64,000 nt of DNA from Paenibacillus cellulositrophicus (GCF_009363095.1 NZ_CP045295.1:2170001-2234000); one strand, 5' to 3'. Counted from the first letter of the stretch, positions 8,156-19,776 are shown. Program-made: numbers and translations. The notes: generated by a model not told the origin, from the letters alone.

Positions 8156-9031
8156 CTACCTCGTATTTCGATTCATGACATAGTACTGCAGCGCCGAAAT
8201 AACCAGAATGACCAAACCGAGCAGTACGGCCATCGCCGACGCCATGCCGGCAATCGATTCCCCTTGGCCGAAGGCCAGCTGGCGGATGTACATCATCAGG
8301 ACGTGCGTGCTCTGTCTCGGTCCCCCATCGGTCATCATTAACGGTTGGCCGAACACGTTGAACGCGCCTGCCGTCGTCATGACGAACGTATAGATCAGCG
8401 GGAAATTGATGGATGGCAGGGTAATGCTGAAAAATCTGCGCACGGATCCGGCTCCGTCGATCTCCGCCGCCTCGTACAATTCCTTGGAGACGCCTGCAAT
8501 GGACGCGCGGTAAATAATCATGTTGCCACCGACGCCGCCCCATACCGTGATGACGAAAATAATGATCCACGCATAAGGCTGCGTCGCCGCCCAGGCCACC
8601 TGCGAATGGAATACGTTGCCGGTAATGCCCAGCTGTTTATTGAAAATAAGCAGCCAGATCAGAGCAGCCGCCGAAATGGAGATCAAGCCGGGAATATAGA
8701 TGATCGACTGAATGACACCTTTCAGCTTGACCTTCTTGTGCTCGAGCGCGACGGCGACCAGCAAAGGAATAACGATGAGCAGCGGTACGCTGATCACGAC
8801 GAACAGCAGTGTATTTTTCAGGCCGTTGAAAAATTGGGTGTGGAAGGTCGAGCTGCTGTCGAACAAAATCGTTTTATAGTTGGCCAGGCCGATCCATACC
8901 GGATCGTTCATCAGGTTCCACTGCGTAAACGAAGCATAGATCCCGTAAATCGTTGGGATCAGAATGAAGATAAGAAACAGAATCAGATGAGGGCCGACAA
9001 AGAAAAACGGTGCAAATAATTTCTTATTCAT
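8156..9031 (-). CDS. Sugar ABC transporter permease (AraP/MalF-like)
   Basis: The protein is 291 residues if translation begins at ATG 9031 (MNKKLFAPFFFVGPHLILF); a longer reading to 9088 lacks a ribosome binding site. It has six membrane helices and the EAA loop KELYEAAEIDGAGSVRRFFS. It is the first permease of the importer, lying between the solute-binding protein gene (180 bp upstream, with repeat R3 in the gap) and the second permease. Role: membrane channel of a CUT1 importer, probably for alpha-1,5-arabino-oligosaccharides, inferred from the neighbours. Confidence 0.88.
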   Translation of the reverse strand: MNKKLFAPFFFVGPHLILFLIFILIPTIYGIYASFTQWNLMNDPVWIGLANYKTILFDSSSTFHTQFFNGLKNTLLFVVISVPLLIVIPLLVAVALEHKKVKLKGVIQSIIYIPGLISISAAALIWLLIFNKQLGITGNVFHSQVAWAATQPYAWIIIFVITVWGGVGGNMIIYRASIAGVSKELYEAAEIDGAGSVRRFFSITLPSINFPLIYTFVMTTAGAFNVFGQPLMMTDGGPRQSTHVLMMYIRQLAFGQGESIAGMASAMAVLLGLVILVISALQYYVMNRNTR

Positions 9032-9106
9032 AGCCTTGTAATTTCTCCTTTTGGAGAAATAATGCGCCTGACGCTTTCGGTCCGGCACACTATTTCCTTC
9101 GTTCTG

Positions 9107-9197
9107 TATAGATTGAACTAAAGTTTTTGCATGAACCTCCTGTTAAAACGGCCCTCATACGGCCTTATAACATTCATTTCTTTAGTTCATTCTATCT
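9107..9197 (+). repeat. Short repeat R3, copy a
   Basis: A 91-bp element with inverted ends tatagattgaactaaag (9107-9123) and ctttagttcattctatct (9180-9197), plus an internal hairpin around acggccctcatacggcc. The ends match those of repeat R1 copy c (ataggttgaactaaag), so R1 and R3 look like size variants of one family. It lies between the solute-binding protein gene and the first permease gene. Confidence 0.8.
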
Positions 9198-9211
9198 GCT
9201 TAGCAAAAGGC

Positions 9212-10456
9212 CTACTTGGTCGCCTGCTTACTGCTGCTCTCTGCGATCTTATCCTCGACGAACTTCTGCATCGTCTGCAGCGTTTCGTCCAAGTCCACAT
9301 TGCCCCGGACGATATCGGCACAGTACGTATCCACGGCTTCGGCTACGTACGGATAGTATTCGTAAGTGTAGATGTACAGCGATTTCGTTTCCTGCTCATT
9401 CGAGGTGAAGAAGGACTGCATGAACTGCTTGTACTCCGGACTTTCGTTCACCTGCTTACTTGCGACGATTTGTCCGGCTTTCGCCCATTCCAGGGAGTGC
9501 TCGCGCACGAATTCCAGGAAGGCGCCGATGCCCGCTTCTTTCTCGTCCGAGCGCTTGTCGTTCTTGAACATCGTGAACAAGTGGGAGGAAGCGCGGTTCG
9601 TGAACTTGTCCGCCGTCGGCGAGTATACGTTGGTTACGCCGAAATTCAGGCCGTCGACCTTGGCGTGGGCCGTCGAGCTCCAGGTTCCGTCCGTCGAGAA
9701 CAGCACTTTGCCGGACTGGAACATCAAGTAGCCGTCTTCGCCGAACGGTGTCATGAGGCCGGCGTCGGCGATCTTTTTCACATTTTCAAAAGCCTGCTTC
9801 ATCACCGGCGTATTGACGGCCGGCTTGCCGTTTTCCTGGATGTCTCCGCCCAGGTCCTGAACCTGTGCCAGAATGACCCAGCCCAGCAGCGCATCGTTGA
9901 CGACATATTCGTCCGAAGCCAGTTTGCCTTTCAGGGACAGCATTTCGTCGATGGTCACGACATTGTCGTCGAGAATGGATTCCGCGTTATACTTCTTCAG
10001 CAAATCTTTGTTGTAGTACATGACGTTGCTGTGAATGTCGAGCGGAACCGTATATTGGGTGCCGTCGATGTTGCCTGTGGACCATGCTTGCGGCAGGTAA
10101 TTCGCTTCCTTGATTTCCGGCTGCCCCTTGATCGCGCTTTCGATCGGTTCCAGCACGCCCTGCTTCGCGAAGCCGGGAACGCGGTCGGCATGGATAATGG
10201 CCAGGTCCGGAACGCCTTTGCCCGAGTTCAGCACGGTCGAAAGCTTGGTGTACATATCGGAAGTGATGACGTGCTTCACTTTGATGTCGGGATTCGTCGC
10301 GTTATATTCTTTGACGATCTCATCCATGTAGGCTCCGTCGTCGCCCGTCAGCGGCGTCCAGAACGTAATCGTCTTCTCGCTGCTGCTTCCGCATGCCGAC
10401 AACAGCATGCTTGCCGCAAATATCATCAATAATGAAATAACAAAGCTCTTCTTCAA
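9212..10456 (-). CDS. Sugar-binding lipoprotein of ABC importer (AraN-like)
   Basis: The 414-residue protein has a lipoprotein signal peptide ending LLSACGSS (lipidated Cys near residue 22) and the family-1 extracellular solute-binding fold. Visible segments include ITFWTPLTGDDGAYMDEIV and, later, FSTDGTWSST. It is anchored on the outer face of the membrane and hands oligosaccharide to the two permeases encoded downstream. The start is TTG at 10456, preceded by GGGGGCGGAAG. It is the first gene of the importer operon, with an AraR box about 110-125 bp upstream and a strong terminator separating it from the GH51 gene before it. Arabino-oligosaccharides are the likely ligand (inference). Confidence 0.9.
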   Translation of the reverse strand: MKKSFVISLLMIFAASMLLSACGSSSEKTITFWTPLTGDDGAYMDEIVKEYNATNPDIKVKHVITSDMYTKLSTVLNSGKGVPDLAIIHADRVPGFAKQGVLEPIESAIKGQPEIKEANYLPQAWSTGNIDGTQYTVPLDIHSNVMYYNKDLLKKYNAESILDDNVVTIDEMLSLKGKLASDEYVVNDALLGWVILAQVQDLGGDIQENGKPAVNTPVMKQAFENVKKIADAGLMTPFGEDGYLMFQSGKVLFSTDGTWSSTAHAKVDGLNFGVTNVYSPTADKFTNRASSHLFTMFKNDKRSDEKEAGIGAFLEFVREHSLEWAKAGQIVASKQVNESPEYKQFMQSFFTSNEQETKSLYIYTYEYYPYVAEAVDTYCADIVRGNVDLDETLQTMQKFVEDKIAESSSKQATK

Positions 10457-10645
10457 AACTTCCGCCCCCTAAATGGAATACTATATCTCGTATTTTTTTA
10501 TTGTTCAGCGTACTTCTTTTGATTTGAAAAACTTGAAAGCTTGCAATTTCACACGAACCCTTTTCACTTGTACGTACATGTTGATGTACATCAAGGCCAT
10601 GTTGGATATATGCCGCCATCGCCGCTGCGAGTCGTTTCGTGCCAC
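10457..10645. other. Leader and control region of the arabino-oligosaccharide importer
   Basis: The region holds the AraR box (10566-10581) and AT-rich leader sequence before the importer. No clear -35/-10 pair was fixed by eye. No gene is supported here. Confidence 0.5.
10566..10581 (-). promoter_or_regulatory. AraR operator upstream of the arabino-oligosaccharide importer
   Basis: The 16-mer acttgtacgtacatgt is the exact reverse complement of the AraR box at 19802-19817 in front of araA. Both contain the core TGTACGTACA of the Bacillus AraR consensus ATTTGTACGTACAAAT. A looser half-site (gatgtacatca) follows at about 10583-10593. Confidence 0.85.
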
Positions 10646-10714
10646 AAAAAACATCTGCCGTTCCTCTTGGCACGATCTTTCCTTTGCCAAACGTCAAAGA
10701 GGAATCGGCAGATG
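10646..10714 (-). terminator. Strong terminator between the GH51 gene and the importer operon
   Basis: A 17-bp stem with one bulge (10652-10668 against 10697-10714, catctgccg..ttcctctt) is followed on the minus strand by a T6 run (gatgttttttgtgg). It lies about 100 bp downstream of the intact GH51 gene and before the importer's AraR box, so the two are separate transcription units. Confidence 0.85.
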
Positions 10715-10816
10715 CAGTCATGCGAGTCTATGATGTTATGGGTTACGTCCATGCCAATGAGTTATGAAGGCTGCTATGCCGGAACTCGCCTGCCAGCCGG
10801 GCAGCAAGGACCTGCC

Positions 10817-12717
<1,901 letters not shown>

Positions 12718-13635
12718 ATGATCTATATTAAAAATCTGATGAGCGGGATCGACATTTTTAAGGCCCTCAGCTCGGAAATCCGGATCCAAATTCTCGAACT
12801 GCTCGCGAAAAACCAGGCGCTGAACCTGAACGACCTGGCCACCCGGCTGAACCTCAGCAACGGTGCGATTACGATGCACATCAAAAAGCTGGAGGAAAGC
12901 GGTCTGATTGAGATCAATACCAGCGTCGGCAAACACGGCATTCAGAAGATTTGTTACTTGAATAAGGACAAACTGATGGTTGACCTGCGCAGCAGGGACG
13001 TCGAAAACCTGTATGAAGTTGAAATTCAAGTCGGCCATTACAGCAACTATCAGGCGGTTCCCACCTGCGGTTTGGCCACGAAGGACAGCATCGTCGGCGA
13101 CTTTGACGACCCGCGCTATTTTGCGGATCCGCAGCGGATCGACGCCGAGATCATTTGGCTGGCGGAAGGGTTTCTGGAATACCGGATTCCGAATTATTTA
13201 AAGCCGAACCAGACGTTCCGCGAAATCCAGTTTTCCATGGAGCTCAGCTCGGAAGCACCGGGATATAACGATAACTACCCGTCGGACATTTATTTTCACT
13301 TAAACGGGATCGAAATCGGTTCCTGGACCAGTCCGGGGGACTTCGGGGATGCCCGCGGCACGTTTAACCCGGATTGGTGGCCGCCGCATCTGAACCAATA
13401 TGGCATGCTGAAGCTGATCCGCATCAACAACGATGGCAGTTTCATCGACGGCTGCCGGATCTCCGACGTGACGCTGGACCAAATTCAGCTGGATTACAAG
13501 AGCGAGCTTACCTTCCGGCTCTCGGTCACCGAGCAGTCGGTCAACAAGCGCGGCCTAACCATCTATGGCAAAAATTTCGGCAACTACAGCCAGGATCTGC
13601 TCGCCCGCGTCCTGTATGATGTTAAGGAAGACTAA
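12718..13635 (+). CDS. ArsR-type winged-helix regulator with a large C-terminal domain of unknown role
   Basis: The 305-residue protein has an N-terminal winged helix (residues about 8-80: FKALSSEIRIQILELLAKN, recognition helix LSNGAITMHIKKLEESG, then a wing). About 220 residues follow that are not recognised and lack cysteine-rich metal sites. The C-terminal part is rich in beta segments and aromatic residues (FHLNGIEIGSWTSPGDFGD), which could be a ligand-binding sandwich. The ATG at 12718 has only a weak ribosome binding site (aaggt), and the later ATG at 12739 has none. It is divergent from the GH51 gene, so it may regulate it; this is context only. Confidence 0.7.
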   Translation: MIYIKNLMSGIDIFKALSSEIRIQILELLAKNQALNLNDLATRLNLSNGAITMHIKKLEESGLIEINTSVGKHGIQKICYLNKDKLMVDLRSRDVENLYEVEIQVGHYSNYQAVPTCGLATKDSIVGDFDDPRYFADPQRIDAEIIWLAEGFLEYRIPNYLKPNQTFREIQFSMELSSEAPGYNDNYPSDIYFHLNGIEIGSWTSPGDFGDARGTFNPDWWPPHLNQYGMLKLIRINNDGSFIDGCRISDVTLDQIQLDYKSELTFRLSVTEQSVNKRGLTIYGKNFGNYSQDLLARVLYDVKED

Positions 13636-13738
13636 TACTCGACTGATCTTGCCGTCTCTTCAATTTACGCGCTAACGCCGAATGTTTCGCATGAAATATG
13701 GATATCGTGTAAAATGTAATGAAGAGGAGTTGTGAACT

Positions 13739-14212
13739 ATGTCCAATGACGAAATTATTTTGACCGCCGAAGGCCTTGCCCAACTGGAGGCTGAGCTTGA
13801 GGAATTGAAGACCGTCAAGCGCAAAGAGCTGGCCGCACGCATTAAGCTGGCGATCAGCTACGGCGACTTGAAGGAGAACAGCGAATATCACTCCGCCAAA
13901 GATGACCAAGCTTTTATGGAGACCCGCATTTTGCAGCTGGAGAAAATGCTGACCAAAGCCCGCATTGCTGATAAGGCAGACTCATCTGCTGTCAGTGTCG
14001 GCTCGTTCGTGAAACTGCACGATATCGAGTTCAAGGAAGATCTCGAGTACCGCGTGGTTGGTCCGGCGGAAGCGGACGTCTACCAGAACAAAATCTCGTA
14101 TGAAAGCCCGCTGGGCAAAGAGCTGATCGGTAAAACGGTCGGGGACGTCGTTACCGTCGATGCACCGATGGGGCTGATCAAATACGAGGTGCTGGAGATC
14201 CGTTCTTCCTAA
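13739..14212 (+). CDS. greA: Transcription elongation factor GreA
   Basis: The 157-residue protein is the normal length. The N-terminal coiled coil (residues about 1-75) carries the acidic tip segment SYGDLKENSEYHSAKDDQ, which inserts into the RNA polymerase secondary channel to stimulate cleavage of backtracked RNA. The C-terminal FKBP-like domain ends GLIKYEVLEI. The ATG at 13739 has GAGGAG upstream. It is a single gene between the ArsR-type regulator and the convergent ara genes, with a terminator behind it. Confidence 0.96.
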   Translation: MSNDEIILTAEGLAQLEAELEELKTVKRKELAARIKLAISYGDLKENSEYHSAKDDQAFMETRILQLEKMLTKARIADKADSSAVSVGSFVKLHDIEFKEDLEYRVVGPAEADVYQNKISYESPLGKELIGKTVGDVVTVDAPMGLIKYEVLEIRSS

Positions 14213-14251
14213 AAGACGGCTGCAGTTACCTAATAGGCCATACGTCTAAAC

Positions 14252-14286
14252 AAGGACCGTTCCTGAATACAGGACGGTCCTTTGTT
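14252..14286 (+). terminator. Rho-independent terminator of greA
   Basis: The stem aaggaccgt.tcct / agga.cggtcctt (14252-14264 with 14271-14282, one bulge) is followed by tttgtt. It lies 40 bp after the greA stop codon. Confidence 0.85.
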
Positions 14287-14287
14287 A

Positions 14288-14394
14288 AGAGATCAGAAAG
14301 TATAGGTTTCGGAGCCTCCGCTTCCGGATCTCGCAAGAAAAACTTCCGCTAAATGCGGTCTGCCTTCTGTGAAGATACGTCGATAGGCGTTTTT
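14288..14394 (+). repeat. Repeat R2, copy a
   Basis: About 107 bp starting agagatcagaaagtata and ending acgtcgataggcgttttt. The inverted copy at 32399-32506 matches it over its whole length with scattered changes. It contains a small hairpin near its end (cgtcgataggcg) and lies between convergent genes greA and araB. Confidence 0.78.
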
Positions 14395-14399
14395 GTTAT

Positions 14400-14474
14400 G
14401 AGATCAGAAAGAAAGTATAAGTTGATGTTTCGGAGCCTACTTCCGGATTTCACAAGTAAAACTTCCGCTAAATT
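14400..14474 (+). repeat. Repeat R2, partial copy b in tandem
   Basis: It repeats the first part of copy a in the same orientation (gagatcagaaag, tttcggagcct, acttccgctaaat) with a 10-bp insertion. It ends directly at the araB stop codon. Confidence 0.75.
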
Positions 14475-14475
14475 A

Positions 14476-16167
14476 TTACCGGACGGGCTTCAGCTCCGCT
14501 TCCGTGGACAGCTTGATCTTCTTCAGCCGCTTCATCACATCATTCTCGCCGCGGCCAAAGTAATCGTGCAGCAGGTTGTATTCCTGATACAGCTTCTCGT
14601 ATACTTCAACGTTCTCCGGAATCGGCTTGAACGTCTCCTCCTTAACGCGCGCCATTTGCTGCGCCGCAGTCACGACATCGTCGTAGCCGCCGGCTTCCTT
14701 GCCTGCAGCCACCGCGGCGAAAATCGCAGCGCCGAGCGCTGGCGTCTGCTTGGAATCCGCCACGAAAATTTCGCGTTTGGTCACGTCGGCATAGATCTGC
14801 ATCAGCAGGCGATTTTTCTGCGGCAGGCCGCCGCAGGCGTAGAGCGCATCCACATCGACACCGCTCTCCTGGAACGCGTCGACGATTTTCCGGGTGCCGA
14901 AAGCGGTCGCTTCAAGCAGGGCACGATATACTTCCTGCGGCTTTGTCAGCAGCGTCATGCCAAGGATCATCCCCGTCAGGTCGGTATCGACCAGAACAGA
15001 GCGGTTGCCGTTCCACCAGTCGAGCGCGAGCAGGCCCGATTGGCCCGGTTTGTAGGCGGAAGCTTCCCTTTCCAGCCATTGGTGAACACTCAGCCCTTCC
15101 TTCGCCGCGGCTTCTTTCACATAGGCAGGCAAGGACTCTTCCACGTACCATTCAAAAATATCCCCGACCGCCGACTGACCGGCTTCGTATCCAAAGAGCC
15201 CCGGAATGATGCCGTCCTCCACGACGCCGCACATGCCTTCGACTTCTTTTTCTTCCGTGCCGAGCACCATATGGCAGATCGACGTGCCCATCGCCATGAC
15301 GAGCTTGCCCGGCGTCACGACGCCGACCGCCGGCACGGCCGCATGAGCGTCCACGTTGCCGGCCGCCACCGCAATGCCCGGCTTAAGGCCCATCATCTCC
15401 GCCATGAACGGCTGAAGTCCTCCCGCATTGCTTCCGAGCGGAATGACCTCGCCGCGCAGCTTCGTATCGGTCAGATGCTCCAGGCGCGGATCGAGCGCTT
15501 TGAAGTATTCCTTCGACGGATAACCGTCACGCTTATGCCAAATAGCCTTATAGCCCGCCGTACAGCTGTTGCGGACGATGTTGCCTGTCATCTGCGAGAT
15601 GACCCAGTCCGTCGCTTCCAGAAACATGTTCGTCTTCTCATAGATGTCCGGCGCCTCGTCCAGGATTTGCCAAATTTTGGCGATCATCCACTCGGACGAA
15701 ATTTTGCCGCCGTACCGGGCCAGAAACGCTTCGCCGCGCTCCTCGGCGATCCGGTTGATCTTGTCGGCTTCCGGCTGCGCCGCGTGATGCTTCCACAGCT
15801 TCACCCAGCTGTGCGGCTGGTCCGCCAGCTCGGCCTGGAAGCACAGAGGCTCGCCGGCATCGTCGACGGGCAGCATCGTACAGGCGGTAAAATCGATGCC
15901 GATACCGATGATATCCTCGGGATTGACGCCCGATTCACGAACGACGGCCGGCACGGAAGTTCTCAGCACCTCCAGGTAATCGTCCGGATGCTGCAGCGCC
16001 CAATCATATTCCAGCTTGATGCCTGATCCAGGGAGACGCTCGTCGATGACATGGTGCGGATACGGCGTCACATGGTCGGCGATTTCATGGCCGTTCGACA
16101 AATCCACCAGTACAGCACGTCCGGACTGGGTCCCATAATCCACTCCGATGGTATACTTTTTCCCCAT
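14476..16167 (-). CDS. araB: L-ribulokinase
   Basis: The 563-residue FGGY-family sugar kinase starts [20 protein letters not shown], with the phosphate-binding loop at residues about 8-20. It carries a C-terminal ATP-binding segment like [20 protein letters not shown]. It phosphorylates L-ribulose to L-ribulose-5-phosphate in the cytoplasm, the second step of L-arabinose catabolism. The start ATG 16167 has GGAGGAATCC upstream; the 24-residue longer reading overlaps the end of araD and is rejected. It is the last gene of the ara unit, 40 bp after araD on the same strand, so it is probably co-transcribed and AraR-controlled. Confidence 0.96.
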   Translation of the reverse strand: MGKKYTIGVDYGTQSGRAVLVDLSNGHEIADHVTPYPHHVIDERLPGSGIKLEYDWALQHPDDYLEVLRTSVPAVVRESGVNPEDIIGIGIDFTACTMLPVDDAGEPLCFQAELADQPHSWVKLWKHHAAQPEADKINRIAEERGEAFLARYGGKISSEWMIAKIWQILDEAPDIYEKTNMFLEATDWVISQMTGNIVRNSCTAGYKAIWHKRDGYPSKEYFKALDPRLEHLTDTKLRGEVIPLGSNAGGLQPFMAEMMGLKPGIAVAAGNVDAHAAVPAVGVVTPGKLVMAMGTSICHMVLGTEEKEVEGMCGVVEDGIIPGLFGYEAGQSAVGDIFEWYVEESLPAYVKEAAAKEGLSVHQWLEREASAYKPGQSGLLALDWWNGNRSVLVDTDLTGMILGMTLLTKPQEVYRALLEATAFGTRKIVDAFQESGVDVDALYACGGLPQKNRLLMQIYADVTKREIFVADSKQTPALGAAIFAAVAAGKEAGGYDDVVTAAQQMARVKEETFKPIPENVEVYEKLYQEYNLLHDYFGRGENDVMKRLKKIKLSTEAELKPVR

Positions 16168-16207
16168 TTTGGATTCCTCCGCGTTTTCAAAATTTATAAG
16201 TGCTGTA

Positions 16208-16903
16208 TCACTTCTGCCCGTAGTAGGCGTTAACTCCATGCTTCCGCAAAAAGTGGCGGTCCAGCAGGCTCTGGTCCATCGGCGGCGTCTCCGGGTTCAG
16301 CTGAAGCATCCGGGCCGTAATCTTGGCCACTTCCTCGAGCACCACCGCATTGTGCACCGCATTATGCGCATCCTTGCCCCAGACGAACGGGGCATGCGCA
16401 TGCACGAGAATCCCCGGCACCTCCAGCGGGTCCAATCCCAGCTCGTGGAAACGTTCCACGATGACGTTGCCGGTCTCCAGCTCGTAAGCGCCTTCAATCT
16501 CCACCTTCGTCATCGGTCTGGTGACCGGAATCTCACCGTAGAAATAGTCGGCATGCGTCGTCCCGCAAGCAGGCAGCGCCCGCCCGGCCTGGGCCCAGCT
16601 TGTGCCCCACGGGGAGTGGGTATGCACTACGCCGCCGATTTCCGGGAAGGAGCGGTACAGCACCATATGCGTCGGCGTATCGGACGACGGGCGCAAATTC
16701 CCTTCAACCACCCGGCCCTCCAGGTCAACGACGACCATGTCCTCCGCCTTCAGTTCTTCGTAAGGCACCCCGCTCGGCTTAATGACGAACAGCCCGCTCT
16801 CGCGGTCGATGCCGCTGACATTTCCCCAGGTAAACGTGACGAGCCCGTGTTTGGGCAGGTCCAAATTCGCTTCCAGCACCTGCTGTTTCAGTGCTTCCAG
16901 CAT
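16208..16903 (-). CDS. araD: L-ribulose-5-phosphate 4-epimerase
   Basis: The 231-residue class II aldolase-fold protein has the zinc-binding region [10 protein letters not shown] and a later HAHAPFVWG histidine pair. The motif [13 protein letters not shown] is typical of AraD. It converts L-ribulose-5-phosphate to D-xylulose-5-phosphate, feeding the pentose phosphate pathway. The ATG at 16903 has GGAGAGGAAG upstream; a GTG seven codons earlier would overlap that site. It lies between araR and araB, with an AraR box 26 bp upstream of the start. Confidence 0.95.
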   Translation of the reverse strand: MLEALKQQVLEANLDLPKHGLVTFTWGNVSGIDRESGLFVIKPSGVPYEELKAEDMVVVDLEGRVVEGNLRPSSDTPTHMVLYRSFPEIGGVVHTHSPWGTSWAQAGRALPACGTTHADYFYGEIPVTRPMTKVEIEGAYELETGNVIVERFHELGLDPLEVPGILVHAHAPFVWGKDAHNAVHNAVVLEEVAKITARMLQLNPETPPMDQSLLDRHFLRKHGVNAYYGQK

Positions 16904-16929
16904 TGCAGACACTTCCTCTCCCACTATAG

Positions 16930-16941
16930 TTGTACGTACAA
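16930..16941 (-). promoter_or_regulatory. AraR operator upstream of araD-araB
   Basis: A perfect 12-bp palindrome ttgtacgtacaa, the core of the AraR consensus, lies beside a TATAGT -10-like sequence (minus strand, about 16929-16924). Binding there would block transcription of araD and araB. Confidence 0.85.
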
Positions 16942-16948
16942 GTTGTAT

Positions 16949-16978
16949 GATGAAAGTCCGTATAACCGGACTTTCATC
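16949..16978 (-). terminator. Perfect 12-bp stem-loop between araR and araD
   Basis: gatgaaagtccg (16949-16960) pairs perfectly with cggactttcatc (16967-16978) over a 6-nt loop, directly after the araR stop codon. It lacks a clear T-run on either side, so it may be a weak terminator, a processing or stability element, or an operator. It is listed as a terminator with low certainty. Confidence 0.45.
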
Positions 16979-16985
16979 TGCCTTT

Positions 16986-18089
16986 TTACACGTTAACGTT
17001 CAGGTTTACAACCGAGTCCCGCTCCACCAGCTCGGGTTCGTACAGGGTATCTCCGGGAGCCAATCCCTCTTCGATCATCGCGATCAGCTGGCTGGCCGCA
17101 TCCCGGCCCATGGCCGTCTTGGGATGGGTCAGCGTCGTCAGCTTCGTTCCGGAAGCCGAGGCCAGCATCGAGTCGTCGAAGCCGACGAACGACACGTCCT
17201 CCGGCACTCGGAGTCCGAGCTGCAGCGCGGCCCCCATCAGGCTGACCGCCAGCTCGTCGTTGTAGCAGACGAATGCGGTCGGGCGTTCCTCCGCCGCTCC
17301 GCTCAGCAGCTGCAGCGCCTGCCGGAACGGCAGGTCGTTCTTCTGCTCGGTCGTATACGTGACGACCCGCTTCGGAGCTACGGCCACGCCGCGCGCTTTG
17401 TGGGCGGCCAGAAAGCCCTTCAACCGGTTGACGCCCTGCAGGTCGTCCCGCTTGAAGAATCCGGCGATCCGGCTATGCCCGTTCGCCAGCAGATGGTCGG
17501 CTGCCTTGTAGCCGCCCAGCTCATCGTCGACCCGAAGCAGCGGGCACTCGAGCTCCCGGTACTTCTCGTTGATCATCAGGTAAGGAATGCCCTTCTCCTG
17601 CAGCTCCAAATAATAGCCAAGGTTCGGATTGCCCTCCGCGCTCTTCGTCGGTTCGATGATCAGTCCGCTAAGCGGCTGGCTGGTCATCAGCTTCAGGCTC
17701 TCCATTTCCTTGTCCTTGTTATTGTCGGTGCTGGACAGCAGCAGCCGGTAGCCTCTGCTCCGCAGCTCGGCTTCCGCACCCCGTACGATATGCGGGAAGA
17801 TGTAATCCGATATATAAGTCGTCATAATGCCGATCGTCTTGACCAGCTCGCTCTCGCGGCGTCCCGGAAACCGGGCGAAGGTGCCTTTGCCCTGGATCCG
17901 TTCAAGCCAGCCTTCCTTCTCCAGCTCACTGAACGTCTGGCGCACCGTCTGGCGGCTCAGGCCGAACTGTTCGGCAATTTCATTTTCAGAAGGAACCTGC
18001 TGCCCGGGCTTCAGCTTGCCCGATTCAAACCAGGACAGCAGCTCGTTCTTCAGTAGAATATATTTGGGAATCCGTCTGTTATTCATCAT
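16986..18089 (-). CDS. araR: Arabinose-responsive repressor AraR (GntR DNA-binding / LacI sensor fusion)
   Basis: The 367-residue protein has an N-terminal GntR winged helix (residues about 8-75: [20 protein letters not shown], then a GKGTFA wing). It is fused to a LacI/GalR-type periplasmic-binding-like sensor ([14 protein letters not shown] through [14 protein letters not shown]). This two-part build and length are those of Bacillus AraR, which is released from DNA by L-arabinose. Boxes with its consensus core lie in front of araA, araD and the AraN-like gene. It is encoded between araA and araD on the same strand, so it may partly control itself through read-through from araA. Confidence 0.94.
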   Translation of the reverse strand: MMNNRRIPKYILLKNELLSWFESGKLKPGQQVPSENEIAEQFGLSRQTVRQTFSELEKEGWLERIQGKGTFARFPGRRESELVKTIGIMTTYISDYIFPHIVRGAEAELRSRGYRLLLSSTDNNKDKEMESLKLMTSQPLSGLIIEPTKSAEGNPNLGYYLELQEKGIPYLMINEKYRELECPLLRVDDELGGYKAADHLLANGHSRIAGFFKRDDLQGVNRLKGFLAAHKARGVAVAPKRVVTYTTEQKNDLPFRQALQLLSGAAEERPTAFVCYNDELAVSLMGAALQLGLRVPEDVSFVGFDDSMLASASGTKLTTLTHPKTAMGRDAASQLIAMIEEGLAPGDTLYEPELVERDSVVNLNVNV

Positions 18090-18211
18090 TCACCTCAGCG
18101 GCATGCTCTGTATTTCGGCCTTGCGGGCTGGATCTGCCGATTCATCCCGGAAGGCTTCGTTCTCTTTGAGTATTGTAACACAAGGCCGGGTGAACACAGA
18201 CATCGGTCCGG

Positions 18212-19705
18212 TTATCTCAAGCGGTAAGCCGCCTCGCTCCAGCGGAGCTCGTTCTTCAGGCGCTGCACGGACGTATCTTTATCGATGACCACGGCTTCGA
18301 TGCCGGCCATTTCGGCGAAGTCCGTCAGGTTCTCGGCCGTCATAGCATAAGACAACACCGTATGATGCGCGCCGCCGGCCAGGATCCAGGCTTCAGCCGA
18401 TTCGCGGAGCGACGGCTGCGGCTTCCACAACACGCGGGCCACCGGAAGCTTCGGCATCGGCTTGTCGACCTTCACGCCGTCCACGACGTTCACAAGAAGG
18501 CGGAAGCGGTGTCCAAGGTCGACGAGGGAAGCGTTGACCGCCGGACCGTCCTGGCCGTCGAACACGATGCGGGCCGGATCCTCTTTTCCGCCGATGCCGA
18601 GCGGATGCACTTCAATCGTCGGCTTCGTGGCCGCGATCGTCGGACATACCTCGAGCATGTGCGCTCCGAGAATCATATGGTTGCCCGGCTCGAAATGGTA
18701 CGTGTAATCCTCCATGAACGAGGTGCTCTTGTTGTTTGCAAGAACCTTAAGGACGCGGGTCAATGCAGCCGTCTTCCAGTCGCCTTCGCCGCCGAAGCCG
18801 TAACCGGATTCCATCAGCCGCTGCACGGCAAGACCCGGAAGCTGCCGGAGTCCGTGAAGATCTTCGAACGTCGTCGTGAAGGCCCCGAATCCGCCTTCCT
18901 CCAGGAAGCGGCGCATGGCGATTTCGATCCGCGCCTGATAAGCGATGGCGTCGCGCACCGGACCGGCAGACAAGCCCGCCTGTGTAATGCTGTACTGCTC
19001 TGCATACTCTTTCAGGAGCGTCTCTACTTCGCTGTCCTGCACTTCGTTCAGCACCTGGACCAAATCACCGACGCCGTAGCCGTTGACCGACCAGCCGAAC
19101 TGAATTTGCGCTTCAACCTTGTCGCCTTCCGTAACGGCTACTTCGCGCATGTTGTCGCCAAAGCGCGCTACCTTCAGGCTGCGGCTCTCCGCGAAGGCTG
19201 CCGCCGTGCGCATCCACCCGCCGATACTGCGGCGCACGTCTCCGTCTTCCCAGTGGCCGACGACCACCTTGCGGGCGATGCCAAGTCTGGCTCCAATATG
19301 ACCGTACTCGCGGTCGCCATGGGCAGCCTGGTTAAGGTTCATAAAGTCCATGTCGATCGTTTCCCAAGGGATGTCGCGGTTAAACTGTGTATGCAGATGA
19401 AGCAGCGGCTTCTGGAGCTGCGTCAGGCCGCGGATCCACATTTTCGCCGGGGAGAACGTATGCATCCACGTGATAATGCCGGCGCAGGATTCGTCACTGT
19501 TCGCCTCAACGATCAGCTGGTAAATCTCGTCGGACGTCTTCACGATCGGTTTAAAAACGACCGGATACGGAATCGCAGCGGTATCCTGCCCGAGCTGCTC
19601 CGCGATGATCCGGGAATGATCGGCTACCTGTTCCAGCGTTTCGGGTCCGTATAAGTGCTGGCTGCCGGTTACAAACCAAAATGAATGCGGTTTCAATTTC
19701 ATCAT
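18212..19705 (-). CDS. araA: L-arabinose isomerase
   Basis: The 497-residue protein is the normal length. It begins [20 protein letters not shown] and has the catalytic region [10 protein letters not shown] and the metal-binding segment [14 protein letters not shown]. It converts L-arabinose to L-ribulose in the cytoplasm, using Mn2+. Two adjacent ATGs (19705 and 19702) follow GGAGGCTATA, and either may be used. The long reading to 20020 runs through the operator region and is rejected. It is the first gene of the ara unit (araA-araR-araD-araB), with two AraR boxes upstream. Confidence 0.96.
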   Translation of the reverse strand: MMKLKPHSFWFVTGSQHLYGPETLEQVADHSRIIAEQLGQDTAAIPYPVVFKPIVKTSDEIYQLIVEANSDESCAGIITWMHTFSPAKMWIRGLTQLQKPLLHLHTQFNRDIPWETIDMDFMNLNQAAHGDREYGHIGARLGIARKVVVGHWEDGDVRRSIGGWMRTAAAFAESRSLKVARFGDNMREVAVTEGDKVEAQIQFGWSVNGYGVGDLVQVLNEVQDSEVETLLKEYAEQYSITQAGLSAGPVRDAIAYQARIEIAMRRFLEEGGFGAFTTTFEDLHGLRQLPGLAVQRLMESGYGFGGEGDWKTAALTRVLKVLANNKSTSFMEDYTYHFEPGNHMILGAHMLEVCPTIAATKPTIEVHPLGIGGKEDPARIVFDGQDGPAVNASLVDLGHRFRLLVNVVDGVKVDKPMPKLPVARVLWKPQPSLRESAEAWILAGGAHHTVLSYAMTAENLTDFAEMAGIEAVVIDKDTSVQRLKNELRWSEAAYRLR

Positions 19706-19760
19706 TATAGCCTCCCATGTTTCGGTTTCGTCCACTTGCTGTGCGTAAACTGATATTTTT

Positions 19761-19776
19761 ACTTGTACATACTTAT
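19761..19776 (-). promoter_or_regulatory. AraR operator, proximal araA box
   Basis: acttgtacatacttat is a slightly imperfect AraR box (core ttgtac/atact). It lies 41 bp, about four helical turns, from the distal box. Together they flank a promoter-like pair on the minus strand (TTCTGA, 17 bp, TATATA), an arrangement like the paired boxes of the Bacillus araA promoter that bind cooperatively. Confidence 0.75.

Noticed and set aside
14353..16026. 557-codon plus-strand frame opposite araB
   Set aside because: Antisense shadow of araB. The translation is rich in Arg/His/Gln with no recognisable domain.
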